Shown here: piece after piece, positions 1-7,522 of the stretch
How positions within the stretch are numbered: position 1 is the stretch's first letter
Layout: each line of letters starts with the position of its first letter
NCBI RefSeq assembly: GCF_001499965.1
Contig: NZ_LQIT01000021.1
Coordinates: 1-64,000 of the forward strand
Origin: Mycobacterium sp. GA-2829
Lineage (GTDB): Bacteria > Actinomycetota > Actinomycetes > Mycobacteriales > Mycobacteriaceae
Length of the DNA stretch: 64,000 nt
Direction: 5' to 3'
Translations under genes and position numbers: made by a program
Notes under the pieces: generated by a model
Database searches by the model: none
What the model was told of the DNA's origin: nothing
Seen by the model: only the letters and a program-made list of their open reading frames with translations

Positions 1-290
1 TGGGCGTACAGGGCAGCCACTTTCGGGAGCCGGTCACGCAATGCCAGCGCGATGCACATCTGCGTGGACGCGGCGCGAGGGCTGATCCCCATGGCGGCGC
101 TGATCTCGGCAGCGGTGGCCGCCCACGGGTCGACCACCCATCGCTGGCGTTCCTCGTCGTCGGCGTCGACACGGCGTCGGCTGGCCAGCTCGGCCACCAA
201 CGCCGAACGCCTGGCCGCGGCGATCGCCTCGGCGCGCGTGGTCTCCTCGATCGCCGCCACCACGGCCGCATCCGAGAGATCTCCGAACAT
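1..290 (-). CDS. DUF222 / 13E12-type protein, 5' part only
   Basis: This is the N-terminal part of a protein that continues past the left edge of the window. The minus frame opens with MFGDLSDAAVVAAIEE at 290 and runs through arginine- and alanine-rich helices (RRSALVAELASRRR, then WVVDPWAATAAEISAAMGIS, then CIALALRDRLPKVAALYA). This is the usual N-terminal DUF222 pattern of the mycobacterial 13E12 repeat family, which often ends in an HNH nuclease domain. That C-terminal part is outside the window, so nuclease activity cannot be judged. The start is the first in-frame ATG, and no obvious ribosome binding site precedes it. Confidence 0.7.
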   Translation of the reverse strand, partial: MFGDLSDAAVVAAIEETTRAEAIAAARRSALVAELASRRRVDADDEERQRWVVDPWAATAAEISAAMGISPRAASTQMCIALALRDRLPKVAALYA

Positions 291-420
291 GCTTTCGATT
301 CTGGCATTGACCGTCGGTGCGCCACCACGCCAGAATCCGCGCCTGTGGATGAACGCGCCGCTGGGGATAACTCACCCGCGCGAAAGGCGCGCAAATGTCG
401 ACAGCACACCCGACAAGCGT

Positions 421-1350
421 TCAGACCGACAGATCAACCCGCCGACTCCGGGCATACGCGCTAGGCGAGGACCCCGTCATCCTCGTGAAGGCAGTGGTGA
501 ACGCACTCGCCGACTGGTAACCGGTCCTGCGCGCGATCTCGCCCATCGACACGTCCGAGCTGCGCAGCATCTCCCGAGCCAATGCCATCCGCAGCTGCTG
601 GACGTACTGCATCGGCGCCAAACCCACTGTCCGGCTGAATCTTTCGGCGAACACCGCGCGAGAGACACCTGCCTCCCTGGCGAGCCGCTCCACCGTCCAC
701 CCGTACGCGATGTGGTCGTGCAGCCGACGGAGCGCAGGCGCCGCAACTGAATCAGAAAGCCCCGCAAGCAGACCTTGCTGCCCGTCCACCGATGCCCGTA
801 GCCGCATCGCGTCGACCAGCAGCACCTCCACGAGCCGCTCGAGGATCAGCGCCGACGGCGTCACCGACGACGTCTCCTCGCCGATCAACCCCACCAACCG
901 GTGCAATCTCGCCGCGGCCGGGTCATCGCGGCGCACCAGCACGATCCGCGGCAACAACGGCACCAGCAGCGACGCGTTCGCGGGTTCGAACCGGAAGTAC
1001 CCCCCGAGCATCCGCATCGTCACAACCTCCGACGAGGAGCCGTGCCGCACATCCCGCGACGCCGGCAGGGACACCGAAGACGGTGCGTCCACGTCGTGCC
1101 CGCTGGCCATGACGAAGCCCGGCATGTCGGTGACGAGCAGGAAGTCGCCGCCGCGCAGGTCGAGCGGATCGTGACCGTCGAGCCGCAACACGCACGACCC
1201 TTCCAGCATTACGCAGAACGCCGGATCGGCATACGGTGCCTCGCGCACGCTCCATGACCCAGCGCCGCTGATGATCTTCGAATCGACCGTCCGCGGACGC
1301 AGCAGCGACACCAGCGTCTCGACCGGTCCCGCGCCGTCGGCAGGGTTCAC
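421..1350 (-). CDS. AraC-family transcriptional regulator
   Basis: The protein is about 309 residues. The N-terminal half looks like a cupin-type ligand domain (ADPAFCVMLEGSCVLRL, then LRGGDFLLVTDMPGF). The C-terminal half has the two helix-turn-helix motifs of AraC/XylS proteins: TVERLAREAGVSRAVFAERF and then MGEIARRTGYQSASAFTTAF. The GTG at 1350 was chosen because it lies 10 bases after the stop of the upstream SDR gene; the open frame extends further but would overlap that gene. It is likely co-transcribed with the SDR and probably controls it. The effector is unknown. Confidence 0.85.
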   Translation of the reverse strand: MNPADGAGPVETLVSLLRPRTVDSKIISGAGSWSVREAPYADPAFCVMLEGSCVLRLDGHDPLDLRGGDFLLVTDMPGFVMASGHDVDAPSSVSLPASRDVRHGSSSEVVTMRMLGGYFRFEPANASLLVPLLPRIVLVRRDDPAAARLHRLVGLIGEETSSVTPSALILERLVEVLLVDAMRLRASVDGQQGLLAGLSDSVAAPALRRLHDHIAYGWTVERLAREAGVSRAVFAERFSRTVGLAPMQYVQQLRMALAREMLRSSDVSMGEIARRTGYQSASAFTTAFTRMTGSSPSAYARSRRVDLSV

Positions 1351-1360
1351 ACACGACAAG

Positions 1361-2095
1361 CTATGCCAATGCCACCGCATCCGCACCGGCGGCGAAGCGC
1401 AGCCGCTCCGAGGTGTCGAGAGCCGCACTCAGCACCACCTCCGCCACGTCCTCGGGCGTCGTCACGGCGTCCGAATCCCGGAACCCGGCCATGACGGACG
1501 CGGCGTACGCCGCATACGGTTCGGTGACCAACCCCGCCAACCGCTCACTCCCGTTGGCGGCGAACCGCGTCGACGGTCCGTATCCCGGCTCGACGAGTTT
1601 GGCCCGGACACCGAACTGGTCCAGTTCCAGTGCCAGCGAGGCGGTGAACCCCTCGACGGCCATCTTGCTCGCGGTGTAGACCGCGGCGAGCGGCACCGCC
1701 GTCAGCGTCACGCTGGAGGTCACGTTCACGACCACACCGCTGCGCCGTTCCCGCATCTGCGGCAGCACGGCTTGTGTCATCGCCATCACCCCGAAGGTGT
1801 TGGTCTCGAACAACTCTCGTATGAGAGCCATGGGGGTGGCCTCGAACGCGCCGACGGCGCCGATCCCCGCGTTGTTGACCAGCACGTCGATCGGTCCGCT
1901 GGCCGCGACCGCGTCGGCGATGCTGGCCGGCGACGTCACGTCCAAAGGCAGCACCGTCAACCGCTCCCCCGGCGTCAGCACCGAGTCGCGCGGTGTGCGC
2001 ATGGTGGCCACGACGTTCCAGCCCGCGCGGTGGAAGTGTTGTGCGGTTGCCAAGCCGTAGCCCGACGAACACCCGGTGATCATCACTGTCTGCAT
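1361..2095 (-). CDS. Short-chain dehydrogenase/reductase (SDR)
   Basis: This is a classical SDR of about 244 residues. It has the Rossmann motif TGCSSGYG near the N terminus, the NNAGIGAVG motif, and the catalytic Ser plus Tyr-x-x-x-Lys (VYTASKMA). The substrate cannot be read from sequence. The ATG at 2095 puts TVMITG directly at the N terminus as is usual; an in-frame ATG at 2122 would add nine residues. The AraC gene follows 10 bases downstream on the same strand, suggesting an operon of enzyme and regulator. Confidence 0.85.
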   Translation of the reverse strand: MQTVMITGCSSGYGLATAQHFHRAGWNVVATMRTPRDSVLTPGERLTVLPLDVTSPASIADAVAASGPIDVLVNNAGIGAVGAFEATPMALIRELFETNTFGVMAMTQAVLPQMRERRSGVVVNVTSSVTLTAVPLAAVYTASKMAVEGFTASLALELDQFGVRAKLVEPGYGPSTRFAANGSERLAGLVTEPYAAYAASVMAGFRDSDAVTTPEDVAEVVLSAALDTSERLRFAAGADAVALA

Positions 2096-2114
2096 ACCGG
2101 AAACGCTATGTCCG

Positions 2115-2167
2115 CCAGACACCGCGGGAAATAACGCGGCGTCTGGAATCCTTCACGGATCGTCTGG
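2115..2167. promoter_or_regulatory. Putative AraC operator upstream of the SDR gene
   Basis: CGTCTGG occurs as a direct repeat at 2140-2146 and 2161-2167, exactly 21 bases apart, which is two helical turns. A 12-base inverted repeat (CCAGACACCGCG at 2115-2126 against CGCGGCGTCTGG at 2135-2146, one mismatch) overlaps the first copy. Direct repeats with this spacing are typical of AraC-family sites, and the adjacent operon encodes such a regulator. Assignment as its operator is inference. Confidence 0.4.
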
Positions 2168-2189
2168 CGCACACCGTGAAACGAGAAAA

Positions 2190-2215
2190 CCCCGGCGCAC
2201 CGAAGTGTGCCGGGG
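2190..2215 (-). terminator. Intrinsic terminator after rplO
   Basis: On the minus strand an 11-bp GC-rich stem (CCCCGGCACAC with GTGCGCCGGGG, one G-U pair) closes on a UUCG tetraloop and is followed by TTTTCTCGTTT. It lies 15 bases past the rplO stop, so it ends the spc half of the ribosomal protein genes. Confidence 0.9.
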
Positions 2216-2230
2216 TCTTCTGCGGACGTA

Positions 2231-2680
2231 TCAGGACAGCTCGGTGGCCGAACCGCCTGCCGCCGTGATCTTCTCGCGGGCGCTACCGCTGAACTTGTGA
2301 GCGGTGACGTTGACCGCCGCGCTCAGCTTGCCGTCGCCGAGAACCTTGACCAGCGTGTTCTTGCGAACGGCGCCGGAGGCAACGAGCTCGTCGATGCCCA
2401 CCTCGCCGCCGTTCGGGAACAGCCGGCCGAGGTCGCCGACGTTGATGACGGCGTACTCGGTGCGGAAGCGGTTGCGGAAGCCCTTGAGCTTCGGCAGCCG
2501 CATGTGGATCGGCATCTGCCCGCCCTCGAAGCCCACGGGGACGTTCTTGCGGGCGCCGGTGCCCTTGGTACCGCGACCCGCGGTCTTACCCTTGGAACCC
2601 TCACCACGGCCGACGCGCGTCTTCGCGGTCTTCGACCCCGGAGCGGGCTTCAGGTCGTGGAGTTTGATCGGCTCTGTCAT
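2231..2680 (-). CDS. rplO: 50S ribosomal protein L15
   Basis: At 149 residues this is normal for L15. The basic glycine-rich N-terminal arm ([21 protein letters not shown]) is followed by the conserved core [20 protein letters not shown]15 binds 23S rRNA late in assembly of the large subunit. Its ATG overlaps the rpmD stop by four bases, so the two are translationally coupled. It is the last gene before the terminator, with no secY directly after it, as in M. tuberculosis. Confidence 0.98.
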   Translation of the reverse strand: MTEPIKLHDLKPAPGSKTAKTRVGRGEGSKGKTAGRGTKGTGARKNVPVGFEGGQMPIHMRLPKLKGFRNRFRTEYAVINVGDLGRLFPNGGEVGIDELVASGAVRKNTLVKVLGDGKLSAAVNVTAHKFSGSAREKITAAGGSATELS

Positions 2681-2859
2681 TGCACTTCCTCCACCTCTAC
2701 GAGGTGATGCACGGTCTTGATGAGGCCGCGGGTCTGCGCATTGTCCTCACGGACGACCGACTGGCGGATCTTCCGCAAGCCGAGCGTGCGCAGGCTCTCC
2801 CGCTGCTTCCAGCGCGCACCGATGGTGCCGCGGACCTGGGTGATCTTCAGTTCTGCCAT
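2677..2859 (-). CDS. rpmD: 50S ribosomal protein L30
   Basis: This 60-residue protein has the bacterial L30 core ([25 protein letters not shown], then [16 protein letters not shown]). It is a small peripheral protein of the large subunit. It starts two bases after the rpsE stop and its own stop overlaps rplO, as expected in a tightly packed spc operon. Confidence 0.97.
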   Translation of the reverse strand: MAELKITQVRGTIGARWKQRESLRTLGLRKIRQSVVREDNAQTRGLIKTVHHLVEVEEVQ

Positions 2860-2861
2860 GA

Positions 2862-3530
2862 TCAGGACCCCTCGCGTGCCGAGGACGCGGCGAGCGCGTC
2901 AGCCTCACGCCGGGCCTTGAGCATGCGGGCCGGCGCAACGTCTTCCAGCGGCAGACCACGGCGGGCCGCGACCTCTTCGGGACGCTGGATCATCTTCAGC
3001 GCGGCAACGGTGGCATGCACCACGTTGATCGCGTTGTCGCTGCCCAGTGACTTGGCCAGGATGTCGTGCACGCCGGCGCATTCCAGCACCGCGCGAGCCG
3101 CACCACCGGCGATCACACCGGTACCCGGGCTGGCCGGGCGCAGCATGACCACACCCGCGGCGGCTTCACCCTGCACCGGGTGCACGATGGTCCCGCCGAT
3201 CAGCGGCACGCGGAAGAAGCCCTTACGAGCCTCCTCGACGCCCTTGGCGATGGCGGCCGGGACTTCCTTGGCCTTGCCGTAGCCGACACCGACCATGCCG
3301 TTGCCGTCACCGACGATGACCAGCGCGGTGAAGCTGAACCGCCGACCGCCCTTGACCACCTTGGAGACGCGGTTGATCGAGACGACCCGCTCGAGGTAGT
3401 TGCTCTTGTCGCCGCCGTCGCGGCCACGGCCGCCACGGTCGTCGCGGCGGCCACGACCACCACGGTCGTCCCGCCCGCCGCGGCCGTCGGATGTCGCCGG
3501 CCCGGCATTGGTTGCCTGCTCGGCCATCAT
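2862..3530 (-). CDS. rpsE: 30S ribosomal protein S5
   Basis: S5 sits at the mRNA entry side of the small subunit and affects decoding accuracy. The 222-residue protein has the S5 core ([31 protein letters not shown]) and the C-terminal domain. It carries an N-terminal extension of about 50 residues with repeated Arg-Asp-Asp-Arg-Gly-Gly-Arg units before the core, longer than in Escherichia coli S5. It is preceded by a 31-base gap after rplR. Confidence 0.97.
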   Translation of the reverse strand: MMAEQATNAGPATSDGRGGRDDRGGRGRRDDRGGRGRDGGDKSNYLERVVSINRVSKVVKGGRRFSFTALVIVGDGNGMVGVGYGKAKEVPAAIAKGVEEARKGFFRVPLIGGTIVHPVQGEAAAGVVMLRPASPGTGVIAGGAARAVLECAGVHDILAKSLGSDNAINVVHATVAALKMIQRPEEVAARRGLPLEDVAPARMLKARREADALAASSAREGS

Positions 3531-3561
3531 GCAGTCCTTCCAGTCTTGTACACGTCGGTCA

Positions 3562-3975
3562 TCAGAACTTCAGCCCGCCTTCACGCGCGGCGTCGGCTAG
3601 CGCGGCGATCCGACCGCCGTAGGTGTAGCCACCACGGTCGAACACCACCTCTTCGATACCCGCCGCCTTCGCGCGCTCGGCGATCAACTGACCGACCCGC
3701 ACGCTGTGCGCCTTCTTGTCACCTTCGACGGCCCGCACGTCACCCTCGATCGAGGAGGCGGCGGCCAGCGTCGTACCGGTGAGATCGTCCACCAACTGTA
3801 CGTGGATGTGCCGCGAGGAGCGGTTGACGACCAGACGCGGCCGTTCTGCCGTACCCGAGACCTTCTTGCGCAGCCGCGCGTGGCGACGGATGCGGTCGCG
3901 CCGGCGCGTCTGGGAGATGTTCGCCCCGACCGGCTTGTGCAGCTTGGTTGCATCAGCTTGTTGAGCTGTAGCCAT
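3562..3975 (-). CDS. rplR: 50S ribosomal protein L18
   Basis: This 137-residue L18 carries the 5S rRNA-binding core ([26 protein letters not shown], then [19 protein letters not shown], and the C-terminal [26 protein letters not shown]). With L5 it attaches 5S rRNA to the large subunit. It begins two bases after the rplF stop. Confidence 0.97.
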   Translation of the reverse strand: MATAQQADATKLHKPVGANISQTRRRDRIRRHARLRKKVSGTAERPRLVVNRSSRHIHVQLVDDLTGTTLAAASSIEGDVRAVEGDKKAHSVRVGQLIAERAKAAGIEEVVFDRGGYTYGGRIAALADAAREGGLKF

Positions 3976-3977
3976 GT

Positions 3978-4517
3978 CTACTTACCTGTCTTTCCGACCT
4001 TGCGGCGGATCTGCTCACCCTCGTACCGCACGCCCTTGCCCTTGTAGGGGTCGGGGCGGCGCAGGCGGCGGATGATCGCCGAGATCTGGCCGACCTTCTG
4101 CTTGTCGATACCCGTGACCGAGAACTTCGTGGGCGTCTCGACCGCGAAGGTGATGCCCTCCGGCGGCTCGATGACCACGGGGTGGCTGTATCCGAGCGCG
4201 AACTCCAGGTTGGAACCCTTGAGCGCGACGCGGTAACCGACGCCGTAGATCTCCATCTTGGTGGTGTAGCCCTGGGTGACGCCCTCGACGAGGTTGGCCA
4301 CCAGGGTGCGGGACAGCCCGTGCAGCGAGCGGTTGCGGCGCTCGTCGTTGGGGCGGGTCACCACGATGGCGCCCTCGTCGTCACGCGCCACGGCGATCGG
4401 CTCGGCGACGGCCAGCGACAGGGTGCCCTTGGGACCCTTCACCGACACGTTCTGACCATCGATCGTGACGTCGACGCCGGCGGGAACCGGAACCGGCTGC
4501 TTTCCAATACGCGACAT
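3978..4517 (-). CDS. rplF: 50S ribosomal protein L6
   Basis: From the ATG at 4517 ([15 protein letters not shown]) the protein is 179 residues, the normal L6 length, and ends with the conserved [14 protein letters not shown] region. The frame stays open further upstream, but that part overlaps rpsH and is not L6-like. A GTAGGAAAC ribosome binding site supports this start. L6 binds 23S rRNA near the factor-binding site. Confidence 0.97.
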   Translation of the reverse strand: MSRIGKQPVPVPAGVDVTIDGQNVSVKGPKGTLSLAVAEPIAVARDDEGAIVVTRPNDERRNRSLHGLSRTLVANLVEGVTQGYTTKMEIYGVGYRVALKGSNLEFALGYSHPVVIEPPEGITFAVETPTKFSVTGIDKQKVGQISAIIRRLRRPDPYKGKGVRYEGEQIRRKVGKTGK

Positions 4518-4530
4518 GTTTCCTACCCCC

Positions 4531-4929
4531 TCACCAGACGTAGGCGAGGACTTCGCCGCCCACGCCGGATCGAGCTGCCTGGCGATCGGTGAGCAGACCC
4601 GACGACGTGGAGATGATCGCCACGCCCAGGCCACCGAGCACGCGGGGCAGATTGGTCGACTTCGCGTAGACCCGCAGACCGGGCTTGGACACCCGTCGCA
4701 GGCCGGCGATGCTGCGCTCACGGCTGGGGCCGTACTTGAGCTGAACCACCAGGGACTTGCCGACGCGGGCGTCCTCGGTGCGGTAATCGGAGATGTAGCC
4801 CTCCGCCTTGAGGATCTCGGCGATGTTCGCCTTGATCTTCGAGTGCGGCAGAGTCACCTCATCGTGGTACGCCGAATTGGCGTTGCGCAGACGTGTCAAG
4901 AAGTCTGCGATCGGATCCGTCATGGTCAT
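4531..4929 (-). CDS. rpsH: 30S ribosomal protein S8
   Basis: This 132-residue S8 begins [18 protein letters not shown] and has the C-terminal [35 protein letters not shown] typical of the family. S8 binds helix 21 of 16S rRNA and in E. coli also represses spc operon translation. An in-frame ATG two codons later (4923) is an alternative start. Confidence 0.97.
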   Translation of the reverse strand: MTMTDPIADFLTRLRNANSAYHDEVTLPHSKIKANIAEILKAEGYISDYRTEDARVGKSLVVQLKYGPSRERSIAGLRRVSKPGLRVYAKSTNLPRVLGGLGVAIISTSSGLLTDRQAARSGVGGEVLAYVW

Positions 4930-5006
4930 GACAGCCGGTTCACCTTTCTCGCGGCGGTTCCCTGTGCGCCAGGGCCTTCCGCAACTGCTTTGTTAGTTGG
5001 GCTGGC

Positions 5007-5192
5007 TTACCAGCTGGACTTCTGCACACCGGGCAGTTCGCCGGCGTGGGCCATCTCCCGCAGGCAGATCCGGCACAGGCCGAACTTGCGGAACACGGAA
5101 TGCGGACGACCGCAGCGCTGGCAACGGGTGTAAGCCCGCACCTTGAACTTCGGCTTCTTGTTGGCCTTGTTGACCAGTGCTTTCTTTGCCAT
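5007..5192 (-). CDS. rpsZ: 30S ribosomal protein S14, zinc-binding type
   Basis: The 61-residue protein is the short zinc-ribbon form of S14: [10 protein letters not shown] and then [10 protein letters not shown] supply the CxxC...CxxC ligand set. In mycobacteria this form is made under zinc-replete conditions, and a longer cysteine-free paralogue elsewhere replaces it when zinc is scarce; that second copy is not in this window. It lies between rplE (four-base gap) and rpsH (77-base gap). It is also called rpsN1. Confidence 0.96.
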   Translation of the reverse strand: MAKKALVNKANKKPKFKVRAYTRCQRCGRPHSVFRKFGLCRICLREMAHAGELPGVQKSSW

Positions 5193-5196
5193 TAGC

Positions 5197-5760
5197 TCAG
5201 TTCTCCTTGAAGGGGAAGCCCAGCGCCCGCAGCAGCGCTCGTCCTTCTTCGTCGTTCGTCGCCGTGGTCACGACGGTGATGTCCATACCGCGCGGGCGGT
5301 CGATGCTGTCCACGTCGATCTCGTGGAACATCGACTGCTCGGTCAGACCGAAGGTGTAGTTGCCGGTGCCGTCGAACTGCTTGGGGTTCAGGCCGCGGAA
5401 GTCGCGGATACGCGGCAGCGCGATCGCGACCAGGCGGTCGAGGAACTCCCACATCCGGTCGCCGCGCAGGGTCACGCGGGCGCCGATCGGCATCCCCTCG
5501 CGCAGCTTGAACTGAGCGATGGACTTGCGGGCGCGCCGAATCTCCGGCTTCTGCCCAGTGATCAGGGCGAGGTCGTTGACCGCGCCGTTGATCAGCTTGG
5601 CGTCACGGGCGGCGTCGCCGACGCCCATGTTGACGACGACCTTCACCACGCCGGGGATCTGCATGACGTTGGCGTAGCCGAACTGCTGCTGCAGCGACTC
5701 GCGGATTTCCTCGCGGTAGCGCTGCTTCAAACGCGGGAGGGTCTTCTCTGCGGTAGTCAT
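5197..5760 (-). CDS. rplE: 50S ribosomal protein L5
   Basis: This 187-residue L5 has the family core ([53 protein letters not shown] and the C-terminal [11 protein letters not shown]). It forms part of the 5S ribonucleoprotein and contacts the P-site tRNA. It starts one base after the rplX stop. Confidence 0.97.
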   Translation of the reverse strand: MTTAEKTLPRLKQRYREEIRESLQQQFGYANVMQIPGVVKVVVNMGVGDAARDAKLINGAVNDLALITGQKPEIRRARKSIAQFKLREGMPIGARVTLRGDRMWEFLDRLVAIALPRIRDFRGLNPKQFDGTGNYTFGLTEQSMFHEIDVDSIDRPRGMDITVVTTATNDEEGRALLRALGFPFKEN

Positions 5761-5761
5761 C

Positions 5762-6079
5762 TCAGATGTCCTTGCCGTTGCGCTTGGAGACGCGCACCTT
5801 CTTGCCGGTCTCTTCGTCGACGCGGTAGCTGATGCGGGTGGGGTTGCCGTCGGAATCGACGAGCATCACGTTCGAGACGTGGATCGGCGCCTCCTGCGTG
5901 ACGATCCCGCCCGACGATGCGCCGCGCTCGTTGGCCGACTGCGCGGTGTGCTTCTTGATGCGGTTGACGCCCTCGACGAGGACCTTGTTGCGATCCGGGT
6001 AGGCCTGCAGGACCTTGCCCTTGGCGCCCTTGTCCTTACCGGAGATCACCAGCACGGTGTCGCCCTTGTGGACCTTCAT
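5762..6079 (-). CDS. rplX: 50S ribosomal protein L24
   Basis: The 105-residue protein opens with the KOW motif ([39 protein letters not shown]) that initiates large-subunit assembly on 23S rRNA. Its ATG directly abuts the rplN stop codon, so the two are likely translationally coupled. Confidence 0.97.
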   Translation of the reverse strand: MKVHKGDTVLVISGKDKGAKGKVLQAYPDRNKVLVEGVNRIKKHTAQSANERGASSGGIVTQEAPIHVSNVMLVDSDGNPTRISYRVDEETGKKVRVSKRNGKDI

Positions 6080-6448
6080 CTACAACACCTCCGGGGCGAG
6101 CGAGACGATCTTCATGAACTTCTTCTCACGCAGCTCGCGGCCGACGGGCCCGAAGATGCGGGTGCCGCGCGGATCGTTGTCGTTCTTGATGATCACTGCG
6201 GCGTTCTCGTCGAACTTGATGTAGCTGCCGTCGGCGCGGCGGCGCTCCTTGACGGTGCGCACCACGACGGCCTTGACGACGTCGCCGCGTTTGACGTTGG
6301 CGCCCGGGATGGCTTCCTTGACGGTGGCCACGATGACATCACCGATGCCTGCGTAGCGTCGCGATGAACCACCGAGAACGCGGATGCACAAGATCTCCTT
6401 GGCGCCCGTGTTGTCGGCGACCTTCAACCGCGATTCCTGCTGAATCAC
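6080..6448 (-). CDS. rplN: 50S ribosomal protein L14
   Basis: With a GTG start at 6448 ([27 protein letters not shown]) the protein is 122 residues, the standard L14 length. A good AGGAGATCGA ribosome binding site precedes the GTG, while the longer open frame lies in the 5' leader. L14 forms intersubunit bridges with 16S rRNA. It heads the second ribosomal block rplN-rplX-rplE-rpsZ-rpsH-rplF-rplR-rpsE-rpmD-rplO. Confidence 0.97.
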   Translation of the reverse strand: MIQQESRLKVADNTGAKEILCIRVLGGSSRRYAGIGDVIVATVKEAIPGANVKRGDVVKAVVVRTVKERRRADGSYIKFDENAAVIIKNDNDPRGTRIFGPVGRELREKKFMKIVSLAPEVL

Positions 6449-6530
6449 TCGATCTCCTGACCTGGTTATGTCTGCACGCCAGATACCGACCTGACGTACG
6501 CGGTCCTTGCTGTCACCGAAGAGCACGCAG

Positions 6531-6550
6531 GGCTGATATCGAGATCAGCC
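6531..6550 (-). promoter_or_regulatory. Palindromic hairpin in the rplN leader
   Basis: GGCTGAT and ATCAGCC form a 7-bp stem around a six-base loop, about 25 bases downstream of the predicted transcription start and 83 bases before the rplN start codon. It has no U tract and is more likely a leader structure or protein site than a terminator. Function is inferred from position only. Confidence 0.4.
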
Positions 6551-6575
6551 GAGGTCTGCCCAAGGCAACCGTTTG

Positions 6576-6603
6576 ATTCTAGGTGAGGACCGGCACAGAA
6601 CAA
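6576..6603 (-). promoter_or_regulatory. Promoter of the rplN-rplO block
   Basis: On the minus strand a -35 TTGTTC (6598-6603) is followed by a 16-base spacer and a -10 TAGAAT (6576-6581). Transcription would begin near 6569, giving a leader of about 120 bases before rplN. A separate promoter is expected because the accessory atsA block sits between this gene set and the terminator after rpsQ. Confidence 0.6.
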
Positions 6604-6631
6604 AATCGCCGCAGGTCAGCCTCCGCGCACG

Positions 6632-7504
6632 TCAGCCGATGCAGCGGAATCCGATGTGCGTGGTGGCGCTGTCCTGTGACTGCGGGGAGCGCGCGGCGGG
6701 CCGGTAGCGATGACAGTACTCCGGTGCGCACAGGTGCGAGCCGCCCTTGAGCGTCTGGTTGACGGTCGGATCCGGGGCGGTCGGGCTGCAGCAGGACTCG
6801 ACGGCGCCGTCGGGGCGGTGATGTGCGGAGAAGCGCGTGGTCGTCCACTCCCACACATTGCCGATCATGTCGACGAGCCCGAAGCCGTTGGCGGGGAACG
6901 TCCCCACCGGCGAGGTGCCGACCCAGCCGAGCGCACCGTCGTTGCGGTACGGGAACCGGCCCTGCCAGGTGTTGGCCATCAGCGTGCCGCCGGGCTGCGG
7001 CTCGTCACCCCAGGCGTAGGTGCTCACCGCACCGGCGCGGGCGGCGTACTCCCACTGCGCCTCGGTGGGCAGTGCCCGACCTGCCCACTTCGCGTAGGCC
7101 GCCGCATCGGGATAGGCGATCTGCACGACGGGGTGGTCGGGCCGGTCCCGCCAGGTGGAGCCCTCCCCGAACGGGCGGTGCCAGCACGCGCCCGGTGACC
7201 ACGTCCACCACTGCCGCCAGTCCCGCAGGTCGACGGGTCCAGGCGTGGGCTGGAACACCAGCGCACCGGGGACGAGGTCCGCGGGCGGCACCCCGGGATA
7301 CAGCGCGGGGTCGAGGGCCTGTTCGGCGACGGTGACGTATCCGGTCGCGTCGACGAACGCGGCGAACTGCGCGTTGGTGACGGGGTGGCGTTCGATCGCG
7401 AACGGTTCCACGGTCACGGTGTGCACCGGGACCTCTTCCGGATAGAACTGCACCGAACCCATCCGGAAGGCGCCGCCGGGCAGTTCGACCAGCTCGGTCA
7501 ACAT
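6632..7504 (-). CDS. Formylglycine-generating enzyme (sulfatase maturase)
   Basis: The enzyme oxidises the active-site cysteine of type I sulfatases to formylglycine. The 290-residue protein has the FGE-sulfatase fold markers (PGGAFRMGS, HPVTNAQFAAFVDATGY, ALPTEAQWEYAARAG, GNVWEWT, LKGGSHLC). The two catalytic copper-binding cysteines of aerobic FGEs are present at about residues 259 and 264 in GGSHLCAPEYCHRYR. It lies 18 bases downstream of atsA, its evident substrate, and matches the Rv0712 position in M. tuberculosis. It has no signal peptide, consistent with acting on sulfatase in the cytosol. Confidence 0.93.
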   Translation of the reverse strand: MLTELVELPGGAFRMGSVQFYPEEVPVHTVTVEPFAIERHPVTNAQFAAFVDATGYVTVAEQALDPALYPGVPPADLVPGALVFQPTPGPVDLRDWRQWWTWSPGACWHRPFGEGSTWRDRPDHPVVQIAYPDAAAYAKWAGRALPTEAQWEYAARAGAVSTYAWGDEPQPGGTLMANTWQGRFPYRNDGALGWVGTSPVGTFPANGFGLVDMIGNVWEWTTTRFSAHHRPDGAVESCCSPTAPDPTVNQTLKGGSHLCAPEYCHRYRPAARSPQSQDSATTHIGFRCIG

Positions 7505-7522
7505 GGTTGCAGCGTAGGCGTC

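Noticed and set aside
34..375. Arg/Gly-rich 113-codon minus frame at the left edge
   Set aside because: A different minus frame gives a coherent DUF222-like sequence over the same bases.
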